Shown here in pieces: positions 42,715-52,348 of a stretch of DNA of 64,000 bases. The translations under genes and the position numbers were made by a program. The DNA lies in NCBI RefSeq assembly GCF_030718995.1, contig NZ_CP132204.1:3286001-3350000 (forward strand), written 5' to 3'. This stretch comes from Arthrobacter oryzae. Its GTDB lineage: Bacteria > Actinomycetota > Actinomycetes > Actinomycetales > Micrococcaceae. Under the pieces are notes generated by a model. That model saw nothing but the letters and a program-made list of their open reading frames with translations. It had not been told where the DNA came from and did not search any database. Position 1 is the stretch's first letter. Each line of letters opens with the position of its first letter.

Positions 42715-45700
42715 TTACTTTAGCCGCGGAGCCCGCACTGCCGGGCCTGCCCAGGGGCTGACCGGGTTGCCCATCCAGTATGTCCCGGCAGGGACAGTTT
42801 CCCCGCGCATGACCAAGGACGCCGGGCCCACCGTTCCGCCCCTCGCGATGCGTGCCCGCGGAAGGATGACCCCGTGTGGTCCCATGGTGGCTCCGTCTTC
42901 GAGGGTAACAGTGTCGATGCTCATGATCCGGTCGTGGAACAGGTGGGTCTGGACCACGCAGCCCCTGTTGACCGTAGAGCTCTCGCCCAGGGTGACCAGG
43001 TCTGCTTCGGGCAGCCAGTAGCTCTCGCACCACGTGCCGCGGCCAATCTTTGCGCCCAGGCCCCGCAGCCACCAGACCAGCGCCGGCGTGCCCGAGGCGG
43101 ATCGGGCAAACCATGGCGCGCTCACCATTTCGATGAATGTATCCACCACCTCGTTGCGCCAGATGAAGGAACTCCACAAGGCATGTTCACCCGGCCTGAT
43201 CCTGCCCACCAGCAGCCACTTGGCCACCACAGCGCTGGCGGCGGCCACAGCTCCGGCCACAAGGACCACGATGCCGCCCAGGAGTGCGGCGATCCCGTAA
43301 CCCCACGCCGAGGCGATCCGGTCGAACGCGAGCATCACGCCGGCGGCGAGGCCAACCGTGAGCACCACCGGGATGAACCGGCACAGCTCCCAGATGGCGC
43401 GGGCCAGCTTCAGCCGCCGGGCCGGCTGGAAAGTCAGGGTGTTGTCTGTGGCGATTGCCGTGCGCCGCAGGCGGACCGGAGGGCTGCCCAGCCAGGACGT
43501 GCCGGATTTTGCCTTGGCCGGGGTGGCGGAGAGGACGGCCACCAGCGAGTTCTTGGGCACGCTTCGTCCGGCTCCCGTCATTCCTGAATTGCCCAGGAAG
43601 GAACGTTTGCCGATCTTCGCGGGGGCAATCCGCATCCACCCGCCCCCCAGTTCATAGGAGGCCACCATCGTGTCGTCCGCGAGGAAGGCGCCTTCGCCGA
43701 CGGTTGTCATCTTGGGAAGGAGGAGGACGGTGGAAGCTTCCACGTTCTTGCCCACCTTGGCTCCCAGCAGCCGCAGCCAGACCGGCGTGAACAGGCTGGC
43801 GTAGATCGGGAAGAGTACATCCCGGGCCAGGTCCAGCACCCGTTCGGTTGCCCAGACCTGCCAGCCGATCCGGCTCCGCACCCTGAAGTAGCCTTCCTTG
43901 AGTCCGGTGCCCAGCAACCGGGTGGTGGCAAGGATCAGCAGGAGGTTGGTCAGGAACCACGTCAGGGCCGCCAGCGGCAGCGAGGCAAGAACCTGGGGGA
44001 GGGCGGCCGAAAGCGATTCGCTGCCGCGGATGAACAGGAAAATGACGAATGCCCCGGCGGCAGCGGAGAGGTACGGAAGGGTGGCCAGTACAGCGGACGC
44101 TGCGGCAAAGGCAGCGAACCAGAGCCGCCCGATCAGCGCATGCGCCGGCGGCGTATCCGGCCATGCCTGCCGTGCCTTGCCGATCCGCTCGGCGGGGGAA
44201 CCGGACACCAGTTGCCCGGCCTTCACCTTGCCGAGGACCGCTGACCCCGGTTCCACCTGCGCTCCGGCACCAATACTGGCCCCTGGCATGAGCGTACTGC
44301 GGGCCCCGACCGTCGCGCCGGCGCCCACATGCACTTGGCCGATGTGGACAGTGTCCCCGTCTATCCACCAGCCGGAGAGGTCCACTTCGGGTTCGATGTT
44401 GCTGCCGCGGCCCAGCGAAAGCATTCCGGTGACCGGCGGCAGCGAGTGCAGCTGGACGTCGTTTCCGATCTTCGCCCCGAGCGCTTTCGCATAGTACGGA
44501 ACCCACGGGGCGCTTGCCAGGCTGATGGCACCCGACAAATCCTGGATCTGTTCAGCCAGCCACAGCCGAAGGTGGACCTTTCCGGACCTGGGGTAGGTCC
44601 CGGGGACCACCCGCCGGAGCAGTGTCCTGGCGGCAAGGACGGACAGGGCCATCCGGCCGGCCGGGCTCACGAAAACAAGCCATGAGGCAGCCACCCACCA
44701 CCAGGAAACGACAGGAGCCGCCGAGAACCCGGCAAAGGCGGCCAGGAGATTGTTGGCCGCCATTACGTAGGTGAGCCAGCGCATCCCCACCAGGATGTGC
44801 AGGGGGACCCCCATCAGGGTCTGGAAGACCTGCGATTTCAGGGCTGTGGGGCGCACCTCCCGTTCCGGTGCCGGCCCGGCTACGCCTTCGGGCAGGGATT
44901 GCCGGGCGGCATCGATGAGCGCCCCCACTCTGGGCGTGGCATAGATGTCGGCCACCGTAATGGTGGGGTAGCGCACACGCAGTGCCGACACGAGCTGCGC
45001 GGCTGCCAGGGACCCGCCGCCATGGGCAAAGAAGTCCGCGTCAAGGCTCGACGCCGGTGTCCCCAGCACGCTGCCCCACTGCTCCACGATCCAGCGTGCG
45101 TCATCCGGCAGGTTCAACGGGGCGTTGTCCGCATCTGCAGCCCCCGCACCGGCCAGCGGCCAGGGCAGGGAGTGCCGGTCCACCTTTCCGCTCGTCTTGG
45201 TGGGCAATGATTCCACAACGGTCAGGAGCGGGATGAGGGCCGCCGGGAGGCTGGCGCCCAGCAGCTCCCTGGCAGCGGTGAGATCGATGTCCGCTGTGCC
45301 CGCGGCGGCAAGGTAACCGACAAGGATCTGGTTCCCGGCCGCCGTCGTACGGACGGCCGCCGCCGCTCCCGCAACGTCAGGCAACGCCTGCAGGGCGGCG
45401 TCGATCTCTCCGAGTTCGATCCGCCGGCCACCGAGCTTCACCTGTTCATCGGCCCGGCCCATGAAGACGAGCCCGGCTGCCTCGTAACGGACCAGGTCAC
45501 CGGAACGGTAGGCCCGGGGCCAGCCGAGGGACGGCATGGGCGCATACTTTTCAGCGTCCTTGGCGGGGTCGAGGTACCGGGCCAGCCCCACGCCGCCGAT
45601 GATGAGCTCGCCCACCTGGCCCTCGTCCACGGGAACGCCGGCGGGGTCAACCACTGCCAGGTCCCAGCCGTCCAGCGGCAGGCCGATCCGGACGGGGCCG

Positions 45701-46710
45701 GGCGCGCCCAGCGGCGCCGCGCAGGCCACCACGGTTGCTTCCGTGGGCCCGTAGGTGTTCCAGACTTCCCTGCCGTCGACCGCGAGGCGTTCCGCGAGCT
45801 CCGGAGGGCAGGCCTCGCCGCCGAAAATCAGCAGCCTCACGTTTTCCAGCGCTTCCGCCGGCCACAGGGCCGCGAGGGTGGGCACGGTGGAAACCACGGT
45901 GATCCCGTGGCTGATCAGCCACGGGCCGAGATCCATGCCGGTCCGGACCAGCGACCGCGGAGCGGGAACCAGGCAGGCTCCGTAGCGCCAGGCCAGCCAC
46001 ATCTCCTCGCAGGATGCGTCGAAAGCCACCGAGAGCCCCGCGAGCACGCGGTCCTGGGTGCCGATGGGTTCGTCCTGCAGGAAGAGCCGGGCTTCGGCAT
46101 CAACGAATGCGGCAGAGGAGCGGTGCTGGACGGCGACGCCCTTGGGCGTGCCCGTGGAGCCGGACGTGAAGATGACCCAGGAGTCGTCGTCGGCCTGCGG
46201 CTTGCGCGGGGCCGGGAACGGCCGGGGCCGCTTGCTGTCCGTGACGATCTCGCCGGCGCCCTTGAGGATGGCGCCGACGCGGGCTTCGCTGAACACCAGC
46301 TTGGCGCGTTCGTCGGGGTCGTCGGCGTCCACCGGAACGTACGCCGCCCCGATCAGCAGGACGGCCAGGATCGACACGTAGAGCCGGTTGGTGCCGGAGG
46401 GTATGCGTACGCCGATCTTGTCCCCGGCGCCGAGGCCCGCCAGATGCAGCTCGCGCGCGGTGGCCCTGACCTCGGCCATCAGCTGCGTGTAGCTCAGGCG
46501 CCGGTGGCCGTCGTCCAGGGCCGAGGCTTCGGGGTACTTCCGGGCCGTCTCCTCCAGGATGTCGATCAGCGTACGCTCCGGCGGTGCCGCGGCGGCGCCG
46601 GCCAGCTGCGGCGCATGGATGTCCCGGATGCCGGGAAGTACAGGACGTCCTTCCAAGGGGATGTTTTCCGCTTCGGGCACGGATCCGGGATCTTGCGGTT
46701 GGTCAGTCAC
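42715..46710 (-). CDS. Pls/PosA-family single-module non-ribosomal peptide synthetase
   Basis: A 1331-residue membrane synthetase. Order: adenylation domain (about 40-510) with VIFTSGSTGTPKG, NTYGPTEATV, YRSGDLVRY and the lysine motif PTKTSGKVDR; carrier domain with phosphopantetheine serine S567 (FFAHGGGSLAAAQL); then about 740 residues with several hydrophobic segments interleaved with left-handed beta-helix hexapeptide parts (VGARSTLMPGASIGAGAQV; MTGAGRSVPKNSL; VTLEDGATMGPHGVILPRA). This matches epsilon-poly-lysine-type synthetases, but the amino acid used cannot be read by eye. GTG 46710 is chosen; the extra upstream frame to 46932 has no similarity. Confidence 0.88.
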   Translation of the reverse strand: MTDQPQDPGSVPEAENIPLEGRPVLPGIRDIHAPQLAGAAAAPPERTLIDILEETARKYPEASALDDGHRRLSYTQLMAEVRATARELHLAGLGAGDKIGVRIPSGTNRLYVSILAVLLIGAAYVPVDADDPDERAKLVFSEARVGAILKGAGEIVTDSKRPRPFPAPRKPQADDDSWVIFTSGSTGTPKGVAVQHRSSAAFVDAEARLFLQDEPIGTQDRVLAGLSVAFDASCEEMWLAWRYGACLVPAPRSLVRTGMDLGPWLISHGITVVSTVPTLAALWPAEALENVRLLIFGGEACPPELAERLAVDGREVWNTYGPTEATVVACAAPLGAPGPVRIGLPLDGWDLAVVDPAGVPVDEGQVGELIIGGVGLARYLDPAKDAEKYAPMPSLGWPRAYRSGDLVRYEAAGLVFMGRADEQVKLGGRRIELGEIDAALQALPDVAGAAAAVRTTAAGNQILVGYLAAAGTADIDLTAARELLGASLPAALIPLLTVVESLPTKTSGKVDRHSLPWPLAGAGAADADNAPLNLPDDARWIVEQWGSVLGTPASSLDADFFAHGGGSLAAAQLVSALRVRYPTITVADIYATPRVGALIDAARQSLPEGVAGPAPEREVRPTALKSQVFQTLMGVPLHILVGMRWLTYVMAANNLLAAFAGFSAAPVVSWWWVAASWLVFVSPAGRMALSVLAARTLLRRVVPGTYPRSGKVHLRLWLAEQIQDLSGAISLASAPWVPYYAKALGAKIGNDVQLHSLPPVTGMLSLGRGSNIEPEVDLSGWWIDGDTVHIGQVHVGAGATVGARSTLMPGASIGAGAQVEPGSAVLGKVKAGQLVSGSPAERIGKARQAWPDTPPAHALIGRLWFAAFAAASAVLATLPYLSAAAGAFVIFLFIRGSESLSAALPQVLASLPLAALTWFLTNLLLILATTRLLGTGLKEGYFRVRSRIGWQVWATERVLDLARDVLFPIYASLFTPVWLRLLGAKVGKNVEASTVLLLPKMTTVGEGAFLADDTMVASYELGGGWMRIAPAKIGKRSFLGNSGMTGAGRSVPKNSLVAVLSATPAKAKSGTSWLGSPPVRLRRTAIATDNTLTFQPARRLKLARAIWELCRFIPVVLTVGLAAGVMLAFDRIASAWGYGIAALLGGIVVLVAGAVAAASAVVAKWLLVGRIRPGEHALWSSFIWRNEVVDTFIEMVSAPWFARSASGTPALVWWLRGLGAKIGRGTWCESYWLPEADLVTLGESSTVNRGCVVQTHLFHDRIMSIDTVTLEDGATMGPHGVILPRARIARGGTVGPASLVMRGETVPAGTYWMGNPVSPWAGPAVRAPRLK

Positions 46711-46795
46711 GGGGGTGATTCTCTCGGAGCAAGATGAACAAAAGGTGTCGCAGTTCGCCGGACGTTCACTGCAGGTTTGCGTTCTGTTTACCGGG

Positions 46796-47758
46796 TCACG
46801 GTACGAGGACGATCTTGCCGGTGGTGCGGCGCTGTTCCAGGTCGTCGTGCGCCCGGGCTGCGTGCGCAAGGTCATAGCGGCCGCCGATCCGGACCTTGAG
46901 GCTGCCGTTGGCCGCTGCTGCGAAGATTTCATCCGAGCGCCAGCGGCGTTCCTGGGCGTTGCGCAGGAAGTGGTTTATGGTCGGCCGGGTCAGGTACAGC
47001 GAGCCGCCGGCATTAAGCCGTTGCGGATCGAACGGCGGAACCGGTCCGGAGGCGGCGCCGAAGAGAACCAGCGTGCCGCGCACACGGAGGGCGGCGAGGG
47101 AACCGTCGAAGGTGTCCTTCCCCACGCCGTCGAACACTGCATCCGCGCCGGTCCCGTCGGTCAGTTCCCGGACTTTGGCGGAGAACCCGTCGTAGCGGAT
47201 GACATGGTCGGCTCCGGCTTCGCGGGCCAGCTTCGCCTTGTCGTCGGTGGAGACGGTGGTGATGACCCTGACGCCCTTCGCCTTGAGCAGCTGGATCGCC
47301 AGCAGGCCCACGCCGCCGGCGCCGGCGTGGAGCAGGACTGTGTGGCCCGGTTCCACCCGGAACGAGGAGTTGATCAGGTAATGCGCGGTAATCCCTTGAA
47401 GGGGAAGGGCCGCTGCCGTGAAATCGTCCACGCCGCGGGGGACCGGAAGGGCCTTGTCCTCGTCTACCAGGATGTAGCCGGCGTAGCAGTTGGTCCCTTC
47501 AGCGGTGGCCACCCGGTCGCCGGGGGAGTAGACCGACACGCCCTCGCCGACCTCCTCGACCGTACCTGCGGCTTCGGAGCCCGGGGTGAAGGGGTACTGG
47601 ACTTTGTACGTACCGCTGCGCTTGTACGTGTCGATGAAGTTCACGCCTGTGGCGGACACCTTGACCAGGAGCTGGCCTCGGCCAGGTACCGGACGCTGAA
47701 CTTCGGCGAGCTCCAGGACGTCCGGCCCGCCGGCCTGGCGGGCGACGATTGCGTGCAT
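46796..47758 (-). CDS. NADPH:quinone oxidoreductase (zinc-free MDR family)
   Basis: A 320-residue medium-chain dehydrogenase/reductase. GroES-like N-domain with NFIDTYKRSGTYK and PGSEAAGTVEEVGEGV; Rossmann domain with LLHAGAGGVGLLAIQLLKAKG (about 145-165). The zinc-binding cysteines of alcohol dehydrogenases are absent, which points to the quinone oxidoreductase (QOR) group that reduces quinones or enones with NADPH. Minus-strand AAGGAG (47771-47766) is 7 nt from ATG 47758 and 4 nt from ATG 47761; the former is used. Confidence 0.9.
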   Translation of the reverse strand: MHAIVARQAGGPDVLELAEVQRPVPGRGQLLVKVSATGVNFIDTYKRSGTYKVQYPFTPGSEAAGTVEEVGEGVSVYSPGDRVATAEGTNCYAGYILVDEDKALPVPRGVDDFTAAALPLQGITAHYLINSSFRVEPGHTVLLHAGAGGVGLLAIQLLKAKGVRVITTVSTDDKAKLAREAGADHVIRYDGFSAKVRELTDGTGADAVFDGVGKDTFDGSLAALRVRGTLVLFGAASGPVPPFDPQRLNAGGSLYLTRPTINHFLRNAQERRWRSDEIFAAAANGSLKVRIGGRYDLAHAARAHDDLEQRRTTGKIVLVP

Positions 47759-47833
47759 CATGTGTCTCCTTCCCTGGGCTGGGATTTCCAGGCCCGGATA
47801 CAGGAACCATCCTAGGGACACGGCCGTCAACGA

Positions 47834-47866
47834 CGAAGTGACGGCCGGTAACCGGCCGTCACTTCG
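47834..47866. terminator. 15-bp perfect hairpin between desaturase and oxidoreductase genes
   Basis: CGAAGTGACGGCCGG (47834-47848) pairs completely with CCGGCCGTCACTTCG (47852-47866), loop TAA. Located 56 nt past the desaturase stop on the minus strand; it separates the two genes transcriptionally. Confidence 0.7.
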
Positions 47867-47921
47867 GGGTAAATGGGGATGTGGGTGCTAGCCAGGGACG
47901 TGCCTGGTAAGGGAGTGGCGC

Positions 47922-49010
47922 CTAGTAGCGGCGGGTAACCGTGGCCATGGGGCACTCGAAGTGCCGCCCGGCGGAGAGGCCCACGTCGTTGAGGTAGCGG
48001 ACGATGATGCCATAGGACTGCAGCAGGGTGGTTTCCGTGTAGGGGACCTGGTGCTTGGCGCAAAACTCCCGGACGATCACGGCGGCCTTGTCCAGCTGCG
48101 GGCGGGCCATGTCCGGGAAGAGGTGGTGTTCGGCCTGGCGGTTCAGGCCGCCCATCAGGATGTCCATGAAACGGCCGCCGGAGATGTTCCGGGAGGTCAG
48201 GACCTGGCGGCTGAAGAAGTCCACGCGGCTGTCGGCGGGCAGGACCGGCATGCCCTTGTGGTTCGGGGCGAAGGAAGCGCCCATGTAGAAGCCGAAGACG
48301 GCGAGCTGGACGCCGATGAACGCCAGTGCCATGCCCCATGGCAGGAACGTGAAGGTGAGGACCGGCAACAGGCTCAGGCGGGCCAGGAGGATCGGGAGTT
48401 CAACCCAGCGGTGCGTGACCTTTGCGCGGCGGAAGACGAACTTGACCGAATCGATCTGCAGGCCGAGCCCCACCAGGAACAGCAGCGGGAAGAAAAACCA
48501 GCCCTGCTTCCGGGTCAGGAAGGCGAACCGGCCCTGCCGGTCGGCAACCGCCTCGGTGTGGAACGCGATGGGCCCGGGAGCGATGTCAGGATCCTTGGAA
48601 ATGACGTTCGGGTGGTTGTGGTGGGCGCCGTGCTTCTGCTCCCACCAGGAGTAGCTCATGCCGGCGACGGACGTGGCCAGCAGCCGGGCGGCCCAGTCGT
48701 TGGCGCGCCGGGAGGCGAAGATCTGCCGGTGTCCGGCTTCGTGGGCCAGGAAGCTCAACTGGGTGCAGATGACGCCCAGCGCAGCGGCGATGAGAAGCTG
48801 GAACCAGCTGTCACCGATGAGCGCGAAGCCGAACCAGGTTGCGGTCATCAGGAGCACCAGGACGGAGAAGACCGTGACGTAGAAACCGACCCGGCGTTCG
48901 AGCAGGCCCGCAGCCTTCACGGTCTTGAGGAGCTCGGAATAGCTCAGGACGACGGCGTTGGGTTGCCGGACACGCGACTGGGGGCGCTCCGCAGTAGTGG
49001 TGGGGGTCAT
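47922..49010 (-). CDS. Membrane fatty-acid (acyl-CoA) desaturase
   Basis: A 362-residue di-iron desaturase inserting a double bond into acyl chains, probably for membrane fluidity. Three histidine boxes are present: HEAGH (about residue 90), HGAHHNHPN (about 126-134) and QAEHHLFP (about 291-298), as in linoleoyl-CoA/delta-6-type desaturases. Two pairs of membrane helices lie around residues 43-85 and 172-235. The start MTPTTTAERPQ is divergent from argC. No cytochrome b5 domain is fused, so electrons must come from a separate partner. Confidence 0.92.
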   Translation of the reverse strand: MTPTTTAERPQSRVRQPNAVVLSYSELLKTVKAAGLLERRVGFYVTVFSVLVLLMTATWFGFALIGDSWFQLLIAAALGVICTQLSFLAHEAGHRQIFASRRANDWAARLLATSVAGMSYSWWEQKHGAHHNHPNVISKDPDIAPGPIAFHTEAVADRQGRFAFLTRKQGWFFFPLLFLVGLGLQIDSVKFVFRRAKVTHRWVELPILLARLSLLPVLTFTFLPWGMALAFIGVQLAVFGFYMGASFAPNHKGMPVLPADSRVDFFSRQVLTSRNISGGRFMDILMGGLNRQAEHHLFPDMARPQLDKAAVIVREFCAKHQVPYTETTLLQSYGIIVRYLNDVGLSAGRHFECPMATVTRRY

Positions 49011-49136
49011 GGACTTGGAGCCTCGTAACTGTTACGGGCAACGCTGCAGCCGACATTCGGACCGCACGGTCAGGATCACCCTTCTCCAAGCATACGCCGA
49101 CGCTCGCAATGCGGCCGGGCAACGGGCACGCATAAG

Positions 49137-49168
49137 TCTATGCATAAATATCGGGTTCTATGCATAGT
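49137..49168. promoter_or_regulatory. Tandem ARG boxes (ArgR operator) of the arg operon
   Basis: TCTATGCATAAATAT and TTCTATGCATAGTC contain two TATGCATA cores 20 nt apart (49140 and 49160). The pattern resembles actinobacterial ARG boxes (TGCAT/ATGCA half sites). They sit immediately upstream of the argC -10, in position for repression by arginine-bound ArgR, encoded at 54632. Confidence 0.6.
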
Positions 49169-49175
49169 CTTGCTG

Positions 49176-49181
49176 TATAGT
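49176..49181 (+). promoter_or_regulatory. -10 element of argC (leaderless start)
   Basis: TATAGT ends 7 nt before the argC ATG at 49189. No Shine-Dalgarno sequence is present (GTTTCC before the ATG). Confidence 0.5.
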
Positions 49182-49188
49182 CGTTTCC

Positions 49189-50220
49189 ATGACTATTTCT
49201 GTTGCCGTTTCCGGTGCCAGCGGTTACGCCGGCGGTGAGGTGCTTCGCCTTCTGGCCGGGCACCCCGACGTCACTATCGGCGCCATCACAGCACACAGCA
49301 ACGCCGGTTCCAGACTAGGCGAATTGCAGCCGCATCTCCATGGTTTGGCCAGCCGCATCCTTGAAGACACCACGGTGGAAAACCTTTCCGGCCACGACGT
49401 GGTGTTCCTGGCGCTCCCGCATGGAGCGTCCGCGGAGATCGCGGCGCAGTTGCCCGACGGCACGGTCGTGATCGACGCCGGTGCCGACCACCGCCTCGAA
49501 GACCCCGCCGCCTGGGAAAAGTTCTACGGGTCCGCACACGCCGGAACCTGGCCCTACGGGCTCCCTGAACTGCCGGGACAGCGGGAAAAGCTGAAGGGCG
49601 CCAAGCGGATCGCAGTACCGGGCTGCTACCCGACGTCGTCCCTGCTGGCCCTGACGCCCGGGTTCGCCGGAAATCTCCTCCAGCCCGACGACGTCGTGAT
49701 TGTCTCTGCCTCAGGCACCTCGGGTGCCGGGAAAGCCGCAAAGGTGAACCTCATCGGCTCCGAAGTCATGGGGTCGATGAGCCCCTACGGCGTCGGCGGC
49801 GGCCATCGGCACACCCCCGAGATCGAGCAGGGGCTGGGGAACGCGGCGGGGGAGGCCGTGACGGTCTCCTTCACACCCACGCTCGCGCCGATGAGCCGCG
49901 GCATCCTCACCACGGCCACCGCGCGGGTGAAGCCCGGCGTCACGGCGGCAGAGCTGCGCACTGCCTGGGAAGAGGCCTACGACGACGAGCCGTTCGTCCA
50001 CCTGCTCCCCGAGGGCCAGTGGCCGGCCACCAAGTCCGTGCAGGGTTCCAACCATGCCGTGATGCAGCTGGCCTTCGATGCGCACACCGGCCGCGTTATC
50101 GTCACCTGCGCCATCGACAACCTGACCAAGGGGACGGCCGGCGGCGCCGTGCAGTCCATGAACATTGCCCTTGGCCTGACGGAAACCGCCGGCCTCAACC
50201 TGCAGGGAGTTGCCCCGTGA
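49189..50220 (+). CDS. argC: N-acetyl-gamma-glutamyl-phosphate reductase
   Basis: NADPH-dependent reduction of N-acetylglutamyl phosphate, third step of arginine synthesis. The 343 residues have the Rossmann motif [16 protein letters not shown] at 8-23 and the catalytic Cys in [13 protein letters not shown] (about residue 146). [10 protein letters not shown] carries the catalytic His. It is first of the argCJBDFRGH cluster, starts behind tandem ARG boxes and overlaps argJ by 4 nt (GTGA). Confidence 0.97.
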   Translation: MTISVAVSGASGYAGGEVLRLLAGHPDVTIGAITAHSNAGSRLGELQPHLHGLASRILEDTTVENLSGHDVVFLALPHGASAEIAAQLPDGTVVIDAGADHRLEDPAAWEKFYGSAHAGTWPYGLPELPGQREKLKGAKRIAVPGCYPTSSLLALTPGFAGNLLQPDDVVIVSASGTSGAGKAAKVNLIGSEVMGSMSPYGVGGGHRHTPEIEQGLGNAAGEAVTVSFTPTLAPMSRGILTTATARVKPGVTAAELRTAWEEAYDDEPFVHLLPEGQWPATKSVQGSNHAVMQLAFDAHTGRVIVTCAIDNLTKGTAGGAVQSMNIALGLTETAGLNLQGVAP

Positions 50221-51383
50221 CCGTTACTGCCCCCAAGGGCTTCCGCGCCGCCGGCGTCAAAGCCGGCCTGAAGGCGTCCGGGAACCCCGACCTTGCCCTG
50301 GTAGTCAACGACGGCCCGTCCAAAGCCGCAGCCGCGGTGTTCACGTCGAACCGGGTGGCAGCGGCCCCCGTGCACTGGTCCCGCGAGGTGGTGAAGGACG
50401 GCCGGGTGGACGCAGTGATCCTCAACTCCGGCGGCGCCAACGCCTGCACCGGCCCGCAAGGCTTCCAGAACACGCACACCACCGCCGAAAAGACCGCCGA
50501 AGCGCTGGGCGTCTCAGCCACTGACATCTTCGTCTGCTCCACCGGCCTGATCGGCGAGCAGCTGCCCATGGACAAAATCATCCCGGGCATCGGCGCTGCC
50601 AAAGCCGCCCTCAGCGCAGACGGCGGGCCCGTGGCCGCCACGGCCATCATGACCACCGATTCCGTGTCCAAGGAAGCAGTGTTCACCGGGAAGGACGCCG
50701 AAGGCCACGAGTACACCATCGGCGGCATGGCCAAGGGCGCCGGCATGCTGGCCCCCGGGCTGGCCACCATGCTGGTGGTTCTCACCACCGACGCGGACGT
50801 CCAGCCGGAAATGCTCGACGTCGTGCTCCGCGACGCCACCCGGGTCACCTTTGACCGGACGGACTCGGATGGCTGCATGTCCACCAATGACACCGTGGTG
50901 CTGCTGGCCTCGGGCGCGTCGGGTGTTGTGCCGTCGGCAACGGACTTCGGTGCCGGGGTGACCCAGGTCTGCGCCGAACTGGCCCGCAAGCTGATCGGCG
51001 ACGCCGAGGGCGCCAGCCACGACATCGCCATCCGCACGTTCAACGCGGCCAGCGAGAAGGACGCGGAGATCGTGAGCAGGGCCGTGGCCCGCTCCAACCT
51101 GTTCAAGGCCGCCATCTTCGGCAAGGACCCCAACTGGGGCCGGGTGCTTTCCGCCGTGGGCACCACTGATGCCGCGTTCGAGCCGGACCAGCTGAACGTT
51201 TCCATGAACGGCGTGCAGATCTGCCGTAACGGCAGCATCGGCGAGGACCGCAGCCTGGTGGACCTTGAGCCCCGCGAGGTCCTCGTCGAGATCGATCTGC
51301 AGGCCGGAGAGACCGAAGCCACGATCTGGACCAACGACCTCACGCACGACTACGTCCACGAAAACAGCGCCTACTCAAGCTAG
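50217..51383 (+). CDS. argJ: Ornithine acetyltransferase / bifunctional ArgJ
   Basis: Recycles the acetyl group from N-acetylornithine to glutamate; many bacterial forms also use acetyl-CoA. It is made as a precursor that cleaves itself: the [14 protein letters not shown] site places the nucleophile at T184. The 388-residue length is normal. GTG 50217 overlaps the argC stop; the frame extends back to 50019 only as an argC shadow. Motifs [13 protein letters not shown] and [13 protein letters not shown] mark the oxyanion area. Bifunctionality is not provable here. Confidence 0.96.
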   Translation: MTVTAPKGFRAAGVKAGLKASGNPDLALVVNDGPSKAAAAVFTSNRVAAAPVHWSREVVKDGRVDAVILNSGGANACTGPQGFQNTHTTAEKTAEALGVSATDIFVCSTGLIGEQLPMDKIIPGIGAAKAALSADGGPVAATAIMTTDSVSKEAVFTGKDAEGHEYTIGGMAKGAGMLAPGLATMLVVLTTDADVQPEMLDVVLRDATRVTFDRTDSDGCMSTNDTVVLLASGASGVVPSATDFGAGVTQVCAELARKLIGDAEGASHDIAIRTFNAASEKDAEIVSRAVARSNLFKAAIFGKDPNWGRVLSAVGTTDAAFEPDQLNVSMNGVQICRNGSIGEDRSLVDLEPREVLVEIDLQAGETEATIWTNDLTHDYVHENSAYSS

Positions 51384-51415
51384 GTGAAGCACCCACCTTC
51401 CGGGGAGACAGCAGC

Positions 51416-52348
51416 ATGAACACCCAGACACGCGAGACCACTACCATGAGTGCCGCCCGGGACAAGGCCGGCACCCTGATCGAGGCCCTGCCCTGGATCC
51501 AGCGCTTTGCCGGCACCACCATGGTGATCAAGTACGGCGGCAACGCCATGGTCAACGATGAACTCCGCCGGGCGTTCGCCGAGGACGTGGTGTTCCTGCA
51601 CCACGTGGGCATCCACCCCGTGGTGGTGCACGGCGGTGGCCCGCAGATCAACTCCATGCTCAGCCGGCTCGGCATCGAGTCCGAGTTCAAGGGCGGGCTG
51701 CGCGTCACCACCCCCGAGGCCATGGACGTGGTCCGGATGGTCCTGACCGGCCAGGTGGGCCGCGAACTCGTGGGCCTGATCAACTCCCATGGACCCTACG
51801 CAGTCGGCATGTCCGGTGAAGACGGCGGCCTGCTGCGCGCCGTCCGTACCGGGACCGTCGTGGACGGCCAGGAAGTGGACCTGGGCCTGGTCGGGGAAGT
51901 GGTGGGCGTCAACCCGGAAGGCATCGTTGACATCCTCGCAGCCGGCCGGATCCCGGTGATCTCAACCGTTGCCCCGGAAATAGCCGACGACGGCTCCACC
52001 ACCGGGCAGGTGCTCAACGTCAACGCGGACACCGCGGCGGCCGCCGTCGCCTCCGCCCTGGGCGCCTCGAAACTCGTCATCCTCACCGACGTCGAGGGCC
52101 TCTACGCGAACTGGCCGGACAAGTCATCGCTCATCTCGTCCCTGACGGCGTCGGAGCTCCGGGAGATGCTGCCGCGGCTTGAATCGGGCATGATCCCCAA
52201 GATGGCCGCCTGCCTTAAGGCGGTCGATGACGGAGTGGAGCGCGCGCACATCGTGGACGGCCGACTGCCGCATTCCATGCTGCTGGAAACATTCACCACC
52301 GCGGGCATCGGCACGCAGGTGGTCCCGGACGAGGAAACGAACGCATGA
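51416..52348 (+). CDS. argB: Acetylglutamate kinase
   Basis: Phosphorylates N-acetylglutamate, often the feedback-controlled step. The 310-residue amino acid kinase fold shows VIKYGGNAM (about 40-48), [11 protein letters not shown] (about 73-83) and [12 protein letters not shown] 51416 is used; ATG 51446 (MSAARDKAG) is an alternative. An N-terminal helix of the kind linked with arginine inhibition ([14 protein letters not shown]) is present, so feedback inhibition is likely. It overlaps argD by 4 nt. Confidence 0.97.
   Translation: MNTQTRETTTMSAARDKAGTLIEALPWIQRFAGTTMVIKYGGNAMVNDELRRAFAEDVVFLHHVGIHPVVVHGGGPQINSMLSRLGIESEFKGGLRVTTPEAMDVVRMVLTGQVGRELVGLINSHGPYAVGMSGEDGGLLRAVRTGTVVDGQEVDLGLVGEVVGVNPEGIVDILAAGRIPVISTVAPEIADDGSTTGQVLNVNADTAAAAVASALGASKLVILTDVEGLYANWPDKSSLISSLTASELREMLPRLESGMIPKMAACLKAVDDGVERAHIVDGRLPHSMLLETFTTAGIGTQVVPDEETNA

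Noticed and set aside
42711..46932. Long open frames opposite the peptide synthetase and other genes
   Set aside because: High-GC DNA gives long antisense frames; these have shadow codon bias, no homology and no start signals.
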